A stretch of DNA of 64,000 nt from assembly GCA_029582265.1 (NCBI GenBank), contig CM055830.1, positions 30,669,172 through 30,733,171 on the forward strand, read 5' to 3'. How positions within the stretch are numbered: position 1 is the first letter of the stretch; every line of letters starts with the position of its first letter. The DNA is from Zoroaster sp. YZ-2022. Its lineage: Eukaryota > Echinodermata > Asteroidea > Forcipulatida > Zoroasteridae. The notes under the pieces are model-generated. The model had not been told where the DNA came from and ran no database searches. It worked only from the letters and a program-made list of their open reading frames with translations. The translations under genes were made by a program, and so were the position numbers. Shown here piece by piece: positions 45,744-56,235 of this stretch.

Positions 45744-46654
45744 AGCCCTTTTCACACGAGCACCGATAACGAACGTCCTTGGTTATGGGCGCCGGTTGTC
45801 TGTCACCATGGTCGCTTGCGATTTTGTAACAAACTTTCACACGACTTCCAAACTACGTCCAAACCACCAACGTCCCTCGTTTCAGAGCTTTTGCAATTGC
45901 AGTTGTGCAATCCATATATCGCTGGTACTGCGCGCAGTACTCATTCACTGAACTCTCTTGTATGGGTTACCAATGGTTTAAGTTTCCTCGAAAAATTATA
46001 TCGTTCTGCGAAATCATTCACCAGTTTTATTTTTTCGGAAAAATTTCTCCTAGTTTCTCGACAATTATTACAATGAATATCGGCTCAAAGTATTCTTGCA
46101 GAAACTCTGACAATCGATTCTCCGAGTGAGAGTCTGAGTAGGCCAAACGTTAACTTTAATTCTCAAAAATGTTGCTCCTATTTTTTCGACAATTTTTACA
46201 CCTTGCTTCCCGACAATTTTTACTCATAATTTCCTGACAACTTTCTCCTCGTTTCTCGATAATTATCACTATGGATATCGGCTCAAGTACTCTTGCAGAA
46301 ACTCCAACAATCAATTCTTGGAGCTATTATGCTAACGTTTACATTAATTCTTCATCAACGAACAAGACGAAGACAAACGGGAAAGACACATCCGGTATAT
46401 TGCAAGCTGGTCTAGTGACGCGTATCGCGCATGCGAAATGATACCGCTAAAGCAAGAGTCCCCTGTTTAAACGCACTAAGCATTTCACACGACCTATCGT
46501 GGCAATTTTAACATCGTGGCGATTTTTTGGAGGTCTCGATCTCTGTTATAAATAACAAGGGTCCGTGGTAATTATTTAACAAGGATAGTTTTCATTTATG
46601 GATGCGATTTATCACCAAGGTCCTTTGTTAAAACGGTCTCGTGTGAAACAGCCT
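45744..46654. mobile_element. 0.9-kb TIR element (TTTCACACGAG ends)
   Basis: Ends AGCCCTTTTCACACGAG and CTCGTGTGAAACAGCCT are inverted with about three mismatches. TTTA occurs on both sides and may be part of the target duplication. The interior contains internally repeated words (TTTCTCGACAATTATTA, ATATCGGCTCAA, ACTCTTGCAGAAACTC) at 46060-46110 and 46250-46310. Open frames (113 and 74 codons) show no transposase motif. Non-autonomous DNA transposon, superfamily undetermined. Confidence 0.75.
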
Positions 46655-47304
46655 TTAGTGATTTGGGGACAATAATTATTAGAAAGCACCTGGGCTAAAA
46701 ATGACTGATGATACAAGGCAGAGGGAAACTATCTCAGGAATGCATTTTTACTATTGTTATGAAAGACACAACAAAATAAGCTGAAACTTTACCACAGATT
46801 AAAAACCGGATGATAATGTCCCTTTAAAGATATTTTAGTTTCCATTCAACCCATCCCCATGCTCAACCCAAGTCAGACTTTAATTGATTTACATGTACAT
46901 CTGTTGTCAATTTCAAGGGTCCTTATTTACAGAATATGCTAATGATAGAGGAAGAAGGAACAAAATGCTTCTCTTTTTTTCCTAAATGAATGTACAGTAC
47001 ATGTATCTGTCAAATTCCCCCTTCAGCTCTGAGCTGTCAGCTTTCATGATAAGCTAAGAAGGGATTTTCAAGTTCAAGAGAAATTCAAGATGTCTTTTGG
47101 GCAAACGTGCAACTATTGCCTTTGAGAAAGATAATGGAAGGGATTATAATGTCAACCAGTCTTCCTTGTTTGACAGCGCCATGTAAATAAGTTTAATTTG
47201 TCTTTTATTGAGTTCTCTTTGTAGTTTTCAAGTATCTGTTGACACAAAAAGTTACTTTTCAGGTCCTCTTTTTGGGGACCAAAGCTCTTGTTACTCCTAA
47301 TATT
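46655..47304. other. Unassigned non-coding sequence
   Basis: CTTTACCACAGATTAAAAAC and GATAATGTCCCTTTAA near 46790-46825 are fragments of the hairpin at 45362 and of a TTAA-AGGGAC element end. Otherwise nothing is recognised. Confidence 0.4.
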
Positions 47305-47640
47305 ATCAGTACTCGTACTCTTACTCATACATGTATGTACTCTTCATTGTACTCTTACTTGTACTCTTACTTGTACTCTTACATGTACTCGTACATGTAC
47401 TCGTACATGTACTCTTACTTGTACTCTTACTTGTACTCTTACTTGTATTCTTACTTGTACTCGTACATGTACTCTTCCTTGTACTCGTACATGTACTCTT
47501 CCTTGTACTCGCACATGTACTCTTCCTTGTACTCTTACATGCACTCGTACAAATACTTGTTCATGTACTCATGCATGTACTCTTACTTGTACTCTTCCTT
47601 AAGTTGTACTCTTACTTGTACTTTTACTCATACTCTCATA
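47305..47640. repeat. GTACTC array, first
   Basis: About 330 bp of 12-bp half units (TACTCTTACTTG, TACTCGTACATG, TACTCTTCCTTG). Interruptions are few, at the right end. All six frames stay partly open because the units lack stop codons; no gene is implied. Confidence 0.95.
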
Positions 47641-49162
47641 CCCTAAAAGTCAAATAATTGATACTTGGTGTGTTGTAAAAATGTATCTGGTAAAATTTCT
47701 GGTGAAATAACATAGAACTTGGGTGACAGATCTTTAACCTCACATGAACGCTCATGTTTTCTTGTCATTTCATTTACCTTAAAGATAAAGATTCTACAAG
47801 ATCAAAACATAAGGCACTCCAAACTTTAACTTAGGGCATTTATCCATAACAGGTTTTTTCCATTAAGTGGGTATGTGAAGGCACTCTCACGGCTTATACA
47901 CTAAAGACGCACTTTTCCTAGTCAACATTTAGACATGGATGTGACTGTGTTCTCTTCGCTCTTACTGATTTATTATTTAAAAAATTGTATTGCATACTAG
48001 ATTGGACAGATCTTTTCACCCATACACATGCTTATCTTATGACAAAAGAGGGGCCTTCAACACAAATCTGTTATTCACGCAGCAAATTACTGTTTCATTG
48101 ACCCAACGAAGTGACAAGGGGGTGCTCTTAATATTGTCCAATCAAGCCCAAATGCAGTTTTGTATACCTTGATATCACATTGAAATGATTATAAAGAATC
48201 AAGGCTGTGTTGTGTTTTTTTTTTTCTCTACTGAAATATCCCCAGAGCGCCTTACTCAAACACAAATCCGCTATCCATGTAGCCAATGCCATTTCGTTGA
48301 CCCACCATAAACCACTGTCAGTACATCAACCACTGTCCCCCAGTGTAAAAGGAAACAAGGAAAGCATCTTGCATGCCCAAAAGACGCATCCACTTACCAT
48401 CTAATCCTTTCCGCTATATCCTCACTGCATTCAATCAAGCTTTCGTTTGACTATTCCAACAGAAGACAGTGGGGGCTTAAACATCTTCTATGCATTTTCA
48501 TTTTTTTTTTAGAAATATGCCAAAGGATGGAATTCTTATTGACTCTGCTCTTTTGTCAGACTTAAGAGAGTGACTGAGAGCGGCACAAGGGGGTAGCTTT
48601 TGATAGTGAAATAAAAGAGGATTTTACAGAGGATAATGGGACTCTGTTTGATGAAAACAAGGGGAGGCAAAATAGAAGGAAAAAGTGAACCTGAGGGGGA
48701 AGGGTTTAGAGTGTTGAGGTAGCATGAATAACAGTGATACCAATGGAAGATTATAAGCTTTACATACTGTTTTTCAGATACCGTGATGGCCTTGAATTGA
48801 GCATCAAACATGACACAAACCTTGCATCGTGATTTCAATCTTTCTGAATCAAACCTCTTTGTGACATTATCATCATATGTATGTATTTGTACAGGGGCGG
48901 ATGGAGGATTTTTGAAAGGAGGTCCAGATGGTTGGAATTGTTTAAGTCAATAGAAACAGTGTGGAAATTTTGCCCCAAAGATATAATCAACCCTTGTTCC
49001 AATGTAGATTACAAACATGGAGCAATTTCATAGAGCTGCTAAGAATAGAAATTTGCTGAGCACAGGAAAATTTAGCAAAAGTAACTTTAACAAAAATGCT
49101 TAAAAATATTTTAAGAAAAAAAGGGAAAAAAAGTTTTTCATTGCCTGAACACCAACTGCGAA
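47641..49162. other. Sequence between the GTACTC arrays
   Basis: No supported gene. CATAGAGCTGCTAAG and GCTGAGCACAGGAAAA near 49030-49070 are a partial copy of repeat family E. Nothing else is recognised. Confidence 0.45.
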
Positions 49163-49233
49163 GACATTTTCACTGGTTATTTTTGGGATATATTTCTTGA
49201 AAACGAGAGGGGTGAAAAGAACGTATATTACCA
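49163..49233. repeat. Left flank repeat of the GTACTC array
   Basis: A 71-bp segment (GACATTTTCACTGGTTATTT ... GTATATTACCA) that recurs at 57808-57877 with only about two differences, on the other side of the array, and partially at 56400-56432 inside it. Confidence 0.93.
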
Positions 49234-50601
49234 TTACTTGTACTCATACATGTACTCTTACTTGTACTCATATACATGTACTCTTACTTGTACTTGTACA
49301 TGTACTCTTACTTGTACTCGTATACATGTACTCTTACTTGTACTCGTACATGTACTCTTACTTGTACTCGTACATGTACTCGTACTTGTACATGTACTCT
49401 TCATTGTACTCTTACTTGTACTTGTACATGTACTCTTCATGGTACTCGTACTTGTACTCGTACATGTACTCTTACTTGTACTCGTACATGTACTCGTACT
49501 TGTACATGTACTCTTCATTGTACTCTTACTTGTACTCGTACATGTACTCTTACTTGTACTCGTATACATGTACTCTTACTTGTACTCATATACATGTACT
49601 CTTACTTGTACATGTACTCTTCATTGTACTCTTACTTGTACTTGTACATGTACTCTTCATGGCACCCGTACTTGCACTCACACATGCACTCTTACTTGCA
49701 TGCACCACCATGTACTTGCACATGCACCTTCATTGCACTCTTACTTGCACTTGTACATGTACTCTTCATGGCACCTCATGTACTCTTCATTGCACTCTTA
49801 CTTGCACTCATATACATGTACTCACTGCTTGTACATGTACTCTTCATTGCACCTCTTACTTGTACTTGTACATGTACTCACTCTGCACTCATACATGTAC
49901 TCTTACTTGCACCGCATGTACTCTTACTTGCACCGTACACATGCACCGTACTTGTACATGTACTCTTCATTGCACTCTTACTTGTGCACATGTACTCTTA
50001 CTTGCACCAGATACATGCACTCTTACTTGTACGCACCTTGTACATGTACTCTTCATTGTACTCTTCCTTGTACCGCATGTACATGCACTCTTACTTGCAC
50101 CGTACATGTACTCACTCTTGTGCTTGCACATGCACCTCTTCATTGTGCACCGCACATGTACTCTTACTTGTACTCATACATGTACTCTTACTTGTACTCG
50201 TATACATGTACTCTTACTTAATTGTACTCGTATACATGTACTCTTACTTGTACTCGTACAATGTATGTACTCTTACTTGTACTCGTACATGTACTCTTAC
50301 TTGTACTCGTATACATGTACTCTTACTTAATTGTACTCGTATACATGTACTCTTACTTGTACATGTACTCTTCATGGTACTCGTACATGTACTCTTCATT
50401 GTACTCGTACATGTACTCTTACTTGTACTCGTATACATGTACTCTTACTTGTACTTGTACATGTACTCTTCATTGTACTCTTCCTTGTACTCGTACATGT
50501 ACTCTTACTTGTACTCGTACATGTACTCTTACTTGTACTCGTACATGTACTCTTACTTGTACTCGTACACGTACTCTTACTTGTACTCGTATACATGTAC
50601 T
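49234..50601. repeat. GTACTC array, second, left part
   Basis: About 1.37 kb of 12-bp words (TACTCTTACTTG, TACTCGTACATG, TACTCTTCATTG, TACTTGTACATG). GTACATGTAC is itself palindromic. The stretch 49660-50160 has many T-to-C changes (GCAC for GTAC), while both sides are more regular. It ends in GTACT where the Ty3/Gypsy element is inserted. Reading frames of up to 468 codons here are artefacts. Confidence 0.95.
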
Positions 50602-50763
50602 TGTTGTGATACTACTTTGTGTGCGCACGCACACACTTTCCACTCCATGTTAACAGTCACTTACTCTGCCTGGAGCTTCTGAATAAACGTGTACTTTACG
50701 TACTCCTGAGGACTCAACAATCGCCATCTAACTATCCTTATTTCCCGAGTCCATATCACCACA
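50602..50763 (+). repeat. 5' LTR
   Basis: Begins TGTTGTGATAC and ends GTCCATATCACCACA, giving imperfect inverted termini starting TG and ending CA. At 162 bp it is short for the family. It includes AATAAA near 50681, a plausible polyadenylation signal. Confidence 0.95.
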
Positions 50764-50780
50764 TGGTGGCAGCGGTAAAG
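50764..50780 (+). other. Primer-binding site
   Basis: TGGTGGCAGCGGTAAAG begins directly after the LTR. TGG is the complement of the CCA end of a tRNA; I cannot tell which tRNA is used. Confidence 0.7.
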
Positions 50781-51607
50781 GTTAAAAGGACTTCCCCTTC
50801 GAACTCAATACTTTTTATCCAGTGATTGACCAACGATCACCGTTAACTTTGAGTCTGGAGATCGATGAAAATCGTCACGGAGAGCAGTCCAGAATACTCA
50901 CGTGCACACATACACGGTGACCCATACCCGCTGTAGCTGTATCAGCACCCACCGAAGCCAACGTTGTGCACTGCCACGACCACGTACTGTCATGACTGTA
51001 AGCGTTGTGCTTTTACTACAAGTACAACCGAGCCAAGCTTATCCCGCACACACAACCGAGTGCAATGCCAGCAGCCATATAGCGCAAGGAAGACAAAGTT
51101 CCAGTGAAAACACAAGCCAGAGACCAACGGCCATCACCAACAATTTCGCCAATCACAGGACGTCGACGGCCATCCCATGACGACGGCGATGACTGCATGA
51201 TAGCCCCACCAGTTTTCCCCGGGATTCCCAGACCCACCCCCGGCGAAGAAGCACGGTCAAGACGGTTGGTGAACTTTTAATATTAGCATATATCGTCAAA
51301 CTCGCCAGACCGTAGAGAACAATTTGCTGTGAATTTATATTCCTACCTTGATAACTTTACCGATTTCATTTATACCAGACTCACAATATTTTGTGCCTCA
51401 GATCAGCGGCACTACTTTTTGTGTTAAAAATAGGCGTAGGAATACACAACTAAGCAGCAGTCAACTGCAGAGCCCATTCACAGCAACGAAACTTTATTTG
51501 ACCTTTGACCGTATCAATGCGCCGAGTGTGAGAAACCGATTAACCAGAGAGTATATCACTCCGCCAACAGCCGGAACTGTGCATCATAGACTTGCTACCC
51601 GTCCACA
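50781..51607 (+). other. Retrotransposon leader
   Basis: An 827-bp untranslated stretch between the primer-binding site and the Gag ATG. Short upstream frames at 50902-51237 and 51348-51650 occur, with no domain. It probably holds the packaging signal, but none was identified. Confidence 0.6.
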
Positions 51608-53653
51608 ATGGCAAAATACCCGGAAATGCGCTGGGATGCATCAGACTTAACCGAGGAGTTTAAACTTTTCAAACAGCGTATGTCCCTGTGCCTCATGGAC
51701 AATGAAGTGAATGATCAAAGGAAAATAGCAGTGAAAATCAAGATTGCTGTGGGAAATGAAGGCCTGAAAAGGATAAATGCTTCAGGTCTAACTGAAGAAG
51801 AACAAAATGAACCAAACAGACTTTGGACACTATTTGAAGACCAATTACAGATAAAAGTAAATTTTCGGATCCATAGATTGGAATTAATGCGATATAAGCA
51901 AAAACCAAAGGAAAGCTTAGACGAATTTGTCACGAGGTGCCGCGAAAAAGCAAAACAATGCGATTTTCAGCCTAATGAGCTTACTGAACGCGTGCTAGAG
52001 CTGGTAGTTGCCTCAACACCCTTTGAGGGATTCCAAAAAGACCTCTTGGACAAACCAAATGGGTTCACCTTAGATGAGCTTTTGAGGGAGGGACGCAAAT
52101 ACGAAGCCGTGGCGGCGAGCAAAAAATGCTTACAGTCCCTAGACGGCGCTGCATCCGATACTGCCGTAGATGCCATACGGCAGCCGAAAAGAAAATGCTC
52201 AAATTGCGGCCTCTCCCACCCGCCACGCCGATGCCCAGCATACAAGGATACTTGCAAATCTTGCGGCGCAAAAGGCCACTGGGCAAAATATTGCCGAAAA
52301 ACGAAGCGCAAACAACGCCAAGGCAGGTCCTCCCAGGGAACACGCAGCCAGTCACGCCCGCGTGGCCGAACAAATTCGCGTAACCCAACAGGCAACACGG
52401 GTAATCGTACCGATAATAGGCAGGTGGACCACATGACCGATGGCAACACTGCCAATGCTCCAGAGACCTGGGACGACGATCCAGCTGACCTGGGCTACGA
52501 GGATCCTTCAGAGGGTACATTTTACTCCATCACTGTATTTGACGTGACCGCCACTGAAACACAAGCGACCAACGAGGCATTCACCACCATAGATGTCATG
52601 TGCCCAGAATTACTAGGTGTGAAGCGTCTCCGCATGAAGATTGACACCGGAGCAGGGGCCAACACCCTGCCTCTCCGTACCATCAAGCAAATGTATGGTG
52701 ATGAATGGAGATCACATATCTTGCCAGCCAAGGCACAGCTCACAGCCTACAATGGTACAGCCATTACATGCTTGGGACGCATAGATATTATGTGCCGATA
52801 CAAAGATTCATCGTGGTCTAAACAGCGGTTTTACGTGGTTGATGTACCAAGCCCAGCTATTGCCGGTCTACCTATATGCAAAGAGCTCAAGGTTGTGACG
52901 ATCCACTCCGTTAATCAGCCTGGATGCCCAACTCCGCCCAACAACGACAGCCACGTCGACTTACACGCAGCAGTCAAATCGCTCGACGACCTAAAGCGAA
53001 GGTTTCCCAAACAATTTGACATGCTTGGGAACTTCAAAGCCAAAGCCCATCTCTACCTCAAAGAAGATGCCACGCCAAGCATCGATGCACCACGTAAGTG
53101 CAGCATCCACCTCAAGCCTAAGCTGAAAGCTGAGCTTGACAAAATGGAAAGTGACGGCATCATACGTTACATTGATTATCATACCGACTGGTGCAGCTCG
53201 ATAACCACAAGCGTCAAAAAAGACGGATCCTTGAGAATCTGCCTTGACCCCAAGCGTCTGAACGACAGCCTAAAAAGATGCCCACACAAGATCCCCACAT
53301 TGGAGGAGCTCAACCCGGCTTTTGCAAGTGCAAAGTACTTCTCTAAGCTAGACGCTAAGGCGGGTTACTGGTCAGTTCACCTTGATCAGAAATCACAGGA
53401 GCTGACAACATTCCGTACACCATTCGGGCGTTACTGCTTCAAGAGGCTTCCTTTCGGCTTATCGGTGAGCCAGGATATCTTCCAACAAGGCATGGACCAC
53501 ATCATAAACCAAGTACCTGGATGTGTAGGCATCACTGATGATATCGCTGTATATGGGCGTACAGAAGCCGAGCACGATGCTAATCTGCTATGTCTTATGC
53601 AGACGGCTGAGCGAGAAGGCCTAGTCTTCACAACAGCTCCAAATGCAAAATAA
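51608..53653 (+). CDS. Gag-protease-reverse transcriptase frame (truncated by frameshift)
   Basis: A 681-codon frame starting at an ATG in good context (CACAATGG). Gag is about residues 1-260, with two zinc knuckles at about 197-230: CSNCG...H....C and CKSCGAKGHWAKYC. An aspartic protease follows with the DTGA catalytic triad near residue 345. RT is at about 480-675, with FSKLDAKAGYW, LPFGLS and ITDDIAVY (catalytic Asp pair near 644-645). The frame ends at TAA soon after the RT palm, because reading should pass to another frame at about 53636-53638; the stop is caused by that break. Gag and pol share one frame before it, so this is not the usual gag/pro frameshift. Product is not expected to be functional unless the break is a sequencing error. 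Confidence 0.95.
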   Translation: MAKYPEMRWDASDLTEEFKLFKQRMSLCLMDNEVNDQRKIAVKIKIAVGNEGLKRINASGLTEEEQNEPNRLWTLFEDQLQIKVNFRIHRLELMRYKQKPKESLDEFVTRCREKAKQCDFQPNELTERVLELVVASTPFEGFQKDLLDKPNGFTLDELLREGRKYEAVAASKKCLQSLDGAASDTAVDAIRQPKRKCSNCGLSHPPRRCPAYKDTCKSCGAKGHWAKYCRKTKRKQRQGRSSQGTRSQSRPRGRTNSRNPTGNTGNRTDNRQVDHMTDGNTANAPETWDDDPADLGYEDPSEGTFYSITVFDVTATETQATNEAFTTIDVMCPELLGVKRLRMKIDTGAGANTLPLRTIKQMYGDEWRSHILPAKAQLTAYNGTAITCLGRIDIMCRYKDSSWSKQRFYVVDVPSPAIAGLPICKELKVVTIHSVNQPGCPTPPNNDSHVDLHAAVKSLDDLKRRFPKQFDMLGNFKAKAHLYLKEDATPSIDAPRKCSIHLKPKLKAELDKMESDGIIRYIDYHTDWCSSITTSVKKDGSLRICLDPKRLNDSLKRCPHKIPTLEELNPAFASAKYFSKLDAKAGYWSVHLDQKSQELTTFRTPFGRYCFKRLPFGLSVSQDIFQQGMDHIINQVPGCVGITDDIAVYGRTEAEHDANLLCLMQTAEREGLVFTTAPNAK

Positions 53654-55881
53654 AAGACAACAAAATCAACTTCTTCGGCTCAGTCTACTCCGACACAGGC
53701 ATCCACCCTGACCCCGGGCGAATAGAGGACATCCGCGCAATCCCAACCCCACAAGACAAAGAGGATCTGCAAAAATTTCTTGGCTTGATGAACTATGTTT
53801 CAACATACATCCCACACTTTGCTACCAAAGCAGCACCCCTCAGAGATCTGCTGCGAAAAGATGTTCCATACCTGTGGCAGGAAGACCACCAGGCATTATT
53901 CAACGCTATTAAAGATTCAATTTCTAGCACCTCATGCCTACAGTACTATGACCCCACAAAACCAACCACCCTGGAAGTTGACACATCACAGAAAGGGCTT
54001 GGAGCCAGCATCCTGCAAGAGGGCAACCCAGTCGCATTCGCCTCCAAAAGCCTATCCCAAGCCCAATCCTGTTATTCCAACATTGAGAGGGAAACTTTAG
54101 CCCTGGTCTTCGGAATCAGCCGATTCCACACCTACCTGTTTGGCGCAGATTTCCATGTATATACAGACCATAAACCTCTTGTAACGATCTGCAACAAACC
54201 ACTGACCAGCGCCCCTCCACATCTCCAAAGACTCCTCATCAAGATCCAAGGTTACAACTTCTCTATAGCCTATAAACAAGGTTCGTCTATGATACTTGCT
54301 GATGCCCTTAGTCAACTGCCCAACCTGACAAAGCGAGACAGCATACCCCTCGACCTTCACGTAGATGACATCGATCTTAGCAACAACCCAACAACCGAGG
54401 ATATAGACTTGGTCCACTTTGGGTGCAGCAAACGTGAAACACTTCGGCAGCAGACAGCATGCGACCCTGTGATGAGAGAACTTCAACAGGTCATCTACAC
54501 CGGATGGCCAGAATCAGTCAAGGAATTGCCATCCCAACTGCGGATTTATTGGCCATACCGAGATGAACATGGGGTCTCCAGCAGCGTCATCTTCAAGGGC
54601 AGACAGGTCATTATCCCAGAGAAAATGCGAAATGACATCCTCAGCCAACTCCACCTTGGGCACCTCGGAATCGAGAAGACAAGACGTCTGGCCCGCAACT
54701 CTGTGTACTGGCCAAAAATCAACGACGACATAGCCAAAGTGGTCAAAGAATGCACAGCATGCCAAGAAACACAAACCAAGCAACAAAAAGAGCCCCTCGA
54801 CCCACACGAAATCCCGACAACCCCATGGACCAAACTGGGGACTGACTTATTCGAGATAGACGGTGACCACTACCTTATCATTGTCGATTACCATTCCAAA
54901 TACCCAATCATCTTCCGACTGACAAGCACCACCAGTGCCACCGTTGCCCAACTAACCGCTTCAACCTTCGGACTGCTGGCAGCACCCATGGAGATAGTAT
55001 CCGACAATGGGCCCCAATACATTGGGAAAGCCTACCAAGACATGTGCAACACTTGGTCGGTCAAGCACACGACATCATCTCCCCGCTATCCCCGCTCCAA
55101 CGGTTTAGCAGAGCGTACTGTTCGCACAGTGAAGTCACTGATCACCAAATGTCGGAAGACAGGCCAAGACATTCATCAGGCCCTACTTAATCTGCGAGCA
55201 ACACCCATCGACACAGGTCTACCAGCCCCAGCCGAAATCATGTTCGGCCGTCCTATTCGCACTACCTTGCCTAGCAATGACCCTCTGCAGAAGCCTTCCG
55301 ATACTTTTCAACGACTTCAAAACAGACAGGACCACATGAAGACTCAGCATGACCAACACGCAGGCCCAGCACTTCCACCCCTGTTCGTTGGACAAAAGGT
55401 CCGGATCCTTAAACATAGCGACAACACTTGGATCCCAGGAGAGGTCACGAAAGTACGGAAAGAGCCAAGGTCCTACGAGGTTTCTACGCCTAATGGTACT
55501 ACCCTACGCCGCAACCGCGCACACTTGCGAGAGATGTTTAGCAAACAGCACACCCAAGCGCAACAGCCCAATGGCGCGATGCAGGCAAAGTACAACCAGC
55601 TGAGCATGCCGCAAAAGCGAGTTGGTCAGAGGGCAATTGCCAGCCGAACCAACAAAACAAGCGAAAAAAACCTACCCAGCGTAACACTCCCAATCCGGAG
55701 CAAAATGCAACTCGTGACAAGCCAGTCAAAATCCAAACCAAACCATCTCCACCTAGAGAACAAGTCACAACCAGGTCAGGTCGAACTAGCCGTCGACCAA
55801 CTCGTTTGCTTGAAATCTAATCATTTTGTTCCCAGTTTATTAAAAACTAAACCAACAACCATTCTTGCTGTTGTTTTCTGA
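53638..55881 (+). CDS. RNase H-integrase frame of the Ty3/Gypsy element
   Basis: Continues pol in a frame shifted by -1 (or +2); the first ATG of the frame is at 53785. Numbering from that Met: RNase H with catalytic acidic residues in EVDTS (D66), IERE (E101 region) and YTDHKPL (D128). Integrase follows: zinc-binding H...H...C..C around 288-325 (ending ECTACQ), core catalytic D in GTDLFEID near 353, D in VSDNGPQY near 406 and E in NGLAERTV near 441. The C-terminal part after about residue 585 looks unlike a conserved tail. A different frame, open from 55542 to its stop at 55818-55820, ends in an Arg-rich RSGRTSRRPTRLLEI typical of Ty3/Gypsy tails, suggesting a second frameshift between about 55540 and 55640. 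Confidence 0.93.
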   Translation, partial: SKCKIKDNKINFFGSVYSDTGIHPDPGRIEDIRAIPTPQDKEDLQKFLGLMNYVSTYIPHFATKAAPLRDLLRKDVPYLWQEDHQALFNAIKDSISSTSCLQYYDPTKPTTLEVDTSQKGLGASILQEGNPVAFASKSLSQAQSCYSNIERETLALVFGISRFHTYLFGADFHVYTDHKPLVTICNKPLTSAPPHLQRLLIKIQGYNFSIAYKQGSSMILADALSQLPNLTKRDSIPLDLHVDDIDLSNNPTTEDIDLVHFGCSKRETLRQQTACDPVMRELQQVIYTGWPESVKELPSQLRIYWPYRDEHGVSSSVIFKGRQVIIPEKMRNDILSQLHLGHLGIEKTRRLARNSVYWPKINDDIAKVVKECTACQETQTKQQKEPLDPHEIPTTPWTKLGTDLFEIDGDHYLIIVDYHSKYPIIFRLTSTTSATVAQLTASTFGLLAAPMEIVSDNGPQYIGKAYQDMCNTWSVKHTTSSPRYPRSNGLAERTVRTVKSLITKCRKTGQDIHQALLNLRATPIDTGLPAPAEIMFGRPIRTTLPSNDPLQKPSDTFQRLQNRQDHMKTQHDQHAGPALPPLFVGQKVRILKHSDNTWIPGEVTKVRKEPRSYEVSTPNGTTLRRNRAHLREMFSKQHTQAQQPNGAMQAKYNQLSMPQKRVGQRAIASRTNKTSEKNLPSVTLPIRSKMQLVTSQSKSKPNHLHLENKSQPGQVELAVDQLVCLKSNHFVPSLLKTKPTTILAVVF

Positions 55882-55907
55882 GTTATATACTAAATGAGTC
55901 CAATGAC

Positions 55908-56005
55908 ACACTCCAAAAAAAAAAAATTAAATAAAATTTTTTTTTTTAAATAAAAAATAAATTAAAAAAATTAAAAAAATAAATAAATAAGTAAATAAAT
56001 AAACT
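55908..56005. repeat. A/T-rich tract in the retrotransposon 3' region
   Basis: Mostly A with T runs and repeated AATAAATA words, between the end of pol and the polypurine tract. Probably a slippage-expanded part of the 3' untranslated region. Confidence 0.85.
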
Positions 56006-56060
56006 GTACTCTTATTTGTTATAATTAAAAACATTGTACATGTACCAGTTTATTAATTTC

Positions 56061-56073
56061 AAAAAGAGGGAGA
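56061..56073 (+). other. Polypurine tract
   Basis: AAAAAGAGGGAGA directly abuts the 3' LTR, the standard position for plus-strand priming. Confidence 0.9.
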
Positions 56074-56235
56074 TGTTGTGATACTACTTTGTGTGCTCAC
56101 GCACACACTTTCCACTCCATGTTAACAGTCACTTACTCTGCCTGGAGCTTCTGAATAAACGTGTACTTTACGTACTCCTGAGGACTCAACAATCGCCATC
56201 TAACTATCCTTATTTCCCGAGTCCGTATCACCACA
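56074..56235 (+). repeat. 3' LTR
   Basis: Same 162-bp length and ends as the 5' LTR, with two substitutions. It is immediately followed by GTACT and the resumed GTACTC array. A 572-codon frame starts within this LTR and runs into the array; that is an artefact. Confidence 0.95.

Larger units (their letters stand above)
50602..56235 (+). mobile_element. Ty3/Gypsy LTR retrotransposon, near-complete
   Basis: A 5634-bp element: 162-bp LTRs, a TGG-type primer-binding site, gag-protease-RT frame, RNase H-integrase frame, an A/T-rich 3' stretch and a polypurine tract. It is flanked by GTACT on both sides (50597-50601 and 56236-56240), a 5-bp target duplication inside the GTACTC array. LTRs differ at only two sites (G/T near 50625/56097, A/G near 50752/56224), so the insertion is young. 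Domain order PR-RT-RH-IN is Ty3/Gypsy. Lineage (Mag-like) is a guess. At least one frameshift disables pol. Confidence 0.97.

Noticed and set aside
45735..46129. Transposase fragment in the 0.9-kb TIR element
   Set aside because: The frames of 113 and 74 codons overlap in different registers and show no catalytic motif.
49197..50682. Long open frames (327-468 codons) over the GTACTC array
   Set aside because: The units contain no stop codons and have a 12- or 24-bp period, so several frames stay open together. The predicted proteins are only LVLVHVL or YSYLYSY repeats.
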